A stretch of DNA of 5,795 nucleotides. Source: an uncultured Collinsella sp. Its GTDB lineage: Bacteria > Actinomycetota > Coriobacteriia > Coriobacteriales > Coriobacteriaceae. Of the stretch, positions 4,375 to 5,795 are shown piece after piece. The notes under the pieces were generated by a model. The model made no database searches, was not told the DNA's origin, and worked only from the letters and a program-made list of their open reading frames with translations. Where the stretch lies: positions 1 through 5,795 of the forward strand of contig CATVQO010000103.1 in the NCBI GenBank assembly GCA_958346165.1, read 5' to 3'. Both the position numbers and the translations under genes were made by a program. Positions within the stretch are counted from its first letter, which is position 1. Every line of letters begins with the position of its first letter.

Positions 4375-5733
4375 ATGGCAGCACCCGAGCAGCTGTTCAA
4401 CGTCCGTGAGCGCAAGCGTTTTGAGCGCCATGACATTTGGGAGCGCATCGCCGAGAACGGCACGATTTCCGCCGCCGTCATGGTCTTCGCCGCCATCGCC
4501 GCCGTCATTTGCGCCAATACCGATGCCTACGAAGCCATCCATCACTTTTTGGAGACCCCGCTGTATGTGGGTCTGGGCAACCTTACGGCCGGTCTCACCG
4601 TCGAGCTATTCGTCAACGACTTCCTCATGGCAATCTTCTTTTTGCTGGTGGGCATTGAGCTCAAGTATGAGATGACGGTCGGCGAGCTCAAAAACCCGCG
4701 CCAGGCTATGCTTCCCATGCTGGCGGCCGTGGGCGGCGTCGTCGTTCCCGCCTGCATCTATCTGATCTTTAACCATGCCGGCGCGCACAACGGCTGGGCC
4801 ATTCCCATGGCAACCGATATTGCCTTTGCGCTGGGCGTGCTGTCGCTTTTGGGCAATCGCGTGCCCAACGGCGTGCGCGTGTTCTTCTCGACGCTCGCCA
4901 TCGCCGACGACCTCATTTCCATCGCCGCCATCGCCATCTTCTACGGTCAGAGTCCCAATCCGTTTTGGTTGGGCGCCGCCGCGCTTGTGACCTGCGCGCT
5001 CGTGTGGCTCAACAAGACGCAGCATTACCGCCTTGCCCCGTATTCGGTACTGGGCCTGCTGTTGTGGTTCTGCATGTTCAAGAGCGGCGTACATGCTACG
5101 CTTGCTGGCGTCATCTTGGCCTTTACCATACCGGCCAAGTGCGGCGTCAAGCTCGATAGCCTTACCGATTGGCTGGGCGAGTGCCTGCCGTTGCTCGACG
5201 ACCGCTACGACGACGAGGCACACATCTTGGGCCAGCACGACTTTACCGTCTCGACCACCAAGGTCGAGCGCGTCATGCACCGCGTCACCCCGCCGCTCAC
5301 CCGTATGGAGCGCCTGATCTCCACGCCGGTTAACTTTGTGATCCTGCCGATCTTTGCGTTCGTGAACGCACAGGTTCGCCTGGTGGGCGTGGACATGAGC
5401 ACGCTACTCACCGACCCGGTGACGCTCGGCGTGTACTTTGGCATGCTGCTGGGCAAGCCGATCGGTATCTTTGGCATGACGTTCGCCTTGGTCAAGCTCA
5501 AGGCCTGCGAGCTGCCGCGCAATGTCAACTGGCACATGATTGCCGGTGTGGGCATTCTGGGCGGCATCGGCTTTACCATGTCGATTCTCATCAGCGGCCT
5601 TGCCTTCCCGACGGCCCAGTTTGAGGTTCTGGCTGCCAAGGCCGCTATTCTCGCCGGCTCTGTCACCGCGGCCGTACTTGGCATGATCTACATGAGTGTG
5701 ATCTGCAAGCACCCCGCGCCCAAGGACGAGTAA
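4375..5733 (+). CDS. nhaA: Na+/H+ antiporter NhaA
   Basis: Inner-membrane antiporter exchanging cytoplasmic Na+ or Li+ for external protons, for pH and salt homeostasis. The 452 aa form about a dozen hydrophobic segments after a charged N-terminus of about 25 residues. Family landmarks are NDFLMAIFFLLVGIELKYE (81-99), the substrate-site loop MATDIAFALGVLSLLG with T147 and D148, the ion-binding pair D178-D179 in LAIADDLISI, FAFVNA (328-332 region), and K361 in LLGKPIGI; the last segment set includes GILGGIGFTMSILISGLAF. These correspond to E. coli T132, D133, D163/D164 and K300. It is about 60 residues longer than E. coli NhaA (388 aa), largely from a hydrophilic, acidic segment at about 255-315 (includes LLDDRYDDEAH) before ISTPVNFVILP. 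The I-D-D-L-G-A-I stretch usual in NhaA reads A-D-D-L-I-S-I. It has its own structured leader and terminator, so it appears to be a single-gene unit. Confidence 0.95.
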   Translation: MAAPEQLFNVRERKRFERHDIWERIAENGTISAAVMVFAAIAAVICANTDAYEAIHHFLETPLYVGLGNLTAGLTVELFVNDFLMAIFFLLVGIELKYEMTVGELKNPRQAMLPMLAAVGGVVVPACIYLIFNHAGAHNGWAIPMATDIAFALGVLSLLGNRVPNGVRVFFSTLAIADDLISIAAIAIFYGQSPNPFWLGAAALVTCALVWLNKTQHYRLAPYSVLGLLLWFCMFKSGVHATLAGVILAFTIPAKCGVKLDSLTDWLGECLPLLDDRYDDEAHILGQHDFTVSTTKVERVMHRVTPPLTRMERLISTPVNFVILPIFAFVNAQVRLVGVDMSTLLTDPVTLGVYFGMLLGKPIGIFGMTFALVKLKACELPRNVNWHMIAGVGILGGIGFTMSILISGLAFPTAQFEVLAAKAAILAGSVTAAVLGMIYMSVICKHPAPKDE

Positions 5734-5750
5734 GGGCACATACAAGTTTG

Positions 5751-5788
5751 AAAACGCCGCCTGTGAACACCATCACAGGCGGCGTTTT
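5751..5788. terminator. Bidirectional intrinsic terminator after nhaA
   Basis: A perfect 16-bp inverted repeat (arms 5751-5766 and 5773-5788) with a six-base loop, ACACCA. The stem is a G+C-rich core flanked by AAAA on the left and TTTT on the right, so it can end transcription from either side. It starts 17 bases after the nhaA stop codon. Confidence 0.92.
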
Positions 5789-5795
5789 AGTCATT

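Noticed and set aside
3148..4545. Long open frame (465 codons) on the minus strand opposite ppaC and the nhaA leader
   Set aside because: It is a codon-bias shadow: it crosses the ppaC terminator and leader hairpins and has a repetitive composition, while ppaC on the other strand is unmistakable.

Overview
This is a compact bacterial chromosome segment with five complete, well-recognised protein genes on both strands. G+C is high, except for an A+T-rich stretch of about 32% G+C at 1741-1860. The genes have strong Shine-Dalgarno sequences and a marked preference for G/C in third codon positions. The proteins and the 3019-3091 repeat read like gut Coriobacteriia, with a Collinsella relative the best guess. 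This is inference from overall resemblance; no rRNA or other marker gene is present to prove it.

Left part (1-1727, minus strand): a gntR-type regulator gene (HutC/UTRA class) is followed 74 bases downstream by manA, a type I mannose-6-phosphate isomerase. They probably form a two-gene operon transcribed leftward. Its intergenic gap holds a G+C-rich hairpin.

Middle (1728-3183): a 336-base divergent control region separates the regulator from a plus-strand ROK-family sugar kinase (glucokinase-like). The region contains an inverted repeat over the regulator's promoter, a GTTTAAAC site fitting the HutC-subfamily operator pattern GTNTANAC just before the kinase, and two hairpin-forming elements. 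The likely unit of function is hexose entry into glycolysis. The kinase makes a hexose 6-phosphate, ManA interconverts mannose 6-phosphate and fructose 6-phosphate, and the UTRA regulator senses a related sugar phosphate. A short REP-like repeat lies just after the kinase.

Right part (3184-5795): ppaC encodes a family II manganese-dependent inorganic pyrophosphatase with all expected metal ligands and ends in a strong intrinsic terminator. A 213-base non-coding stretch then leads to nhaA, a Na+/H+ antiporter. A perfect 16-bp hairpin ends the window.

The coding content is ordinary. The least explained part is the nhaA leader. It contains several hairpins, a possible 20-codon leader peptide, and a second intrinsic terminator-like hairpin with six Ts placed 33 bases before the nhaA start codon with no recognised gene in front of it. 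That arrangement suggests attenuation or a cis-acting ion or translation sensor. No mobile element, CRISPR array, tRNA or rRNA was seen.
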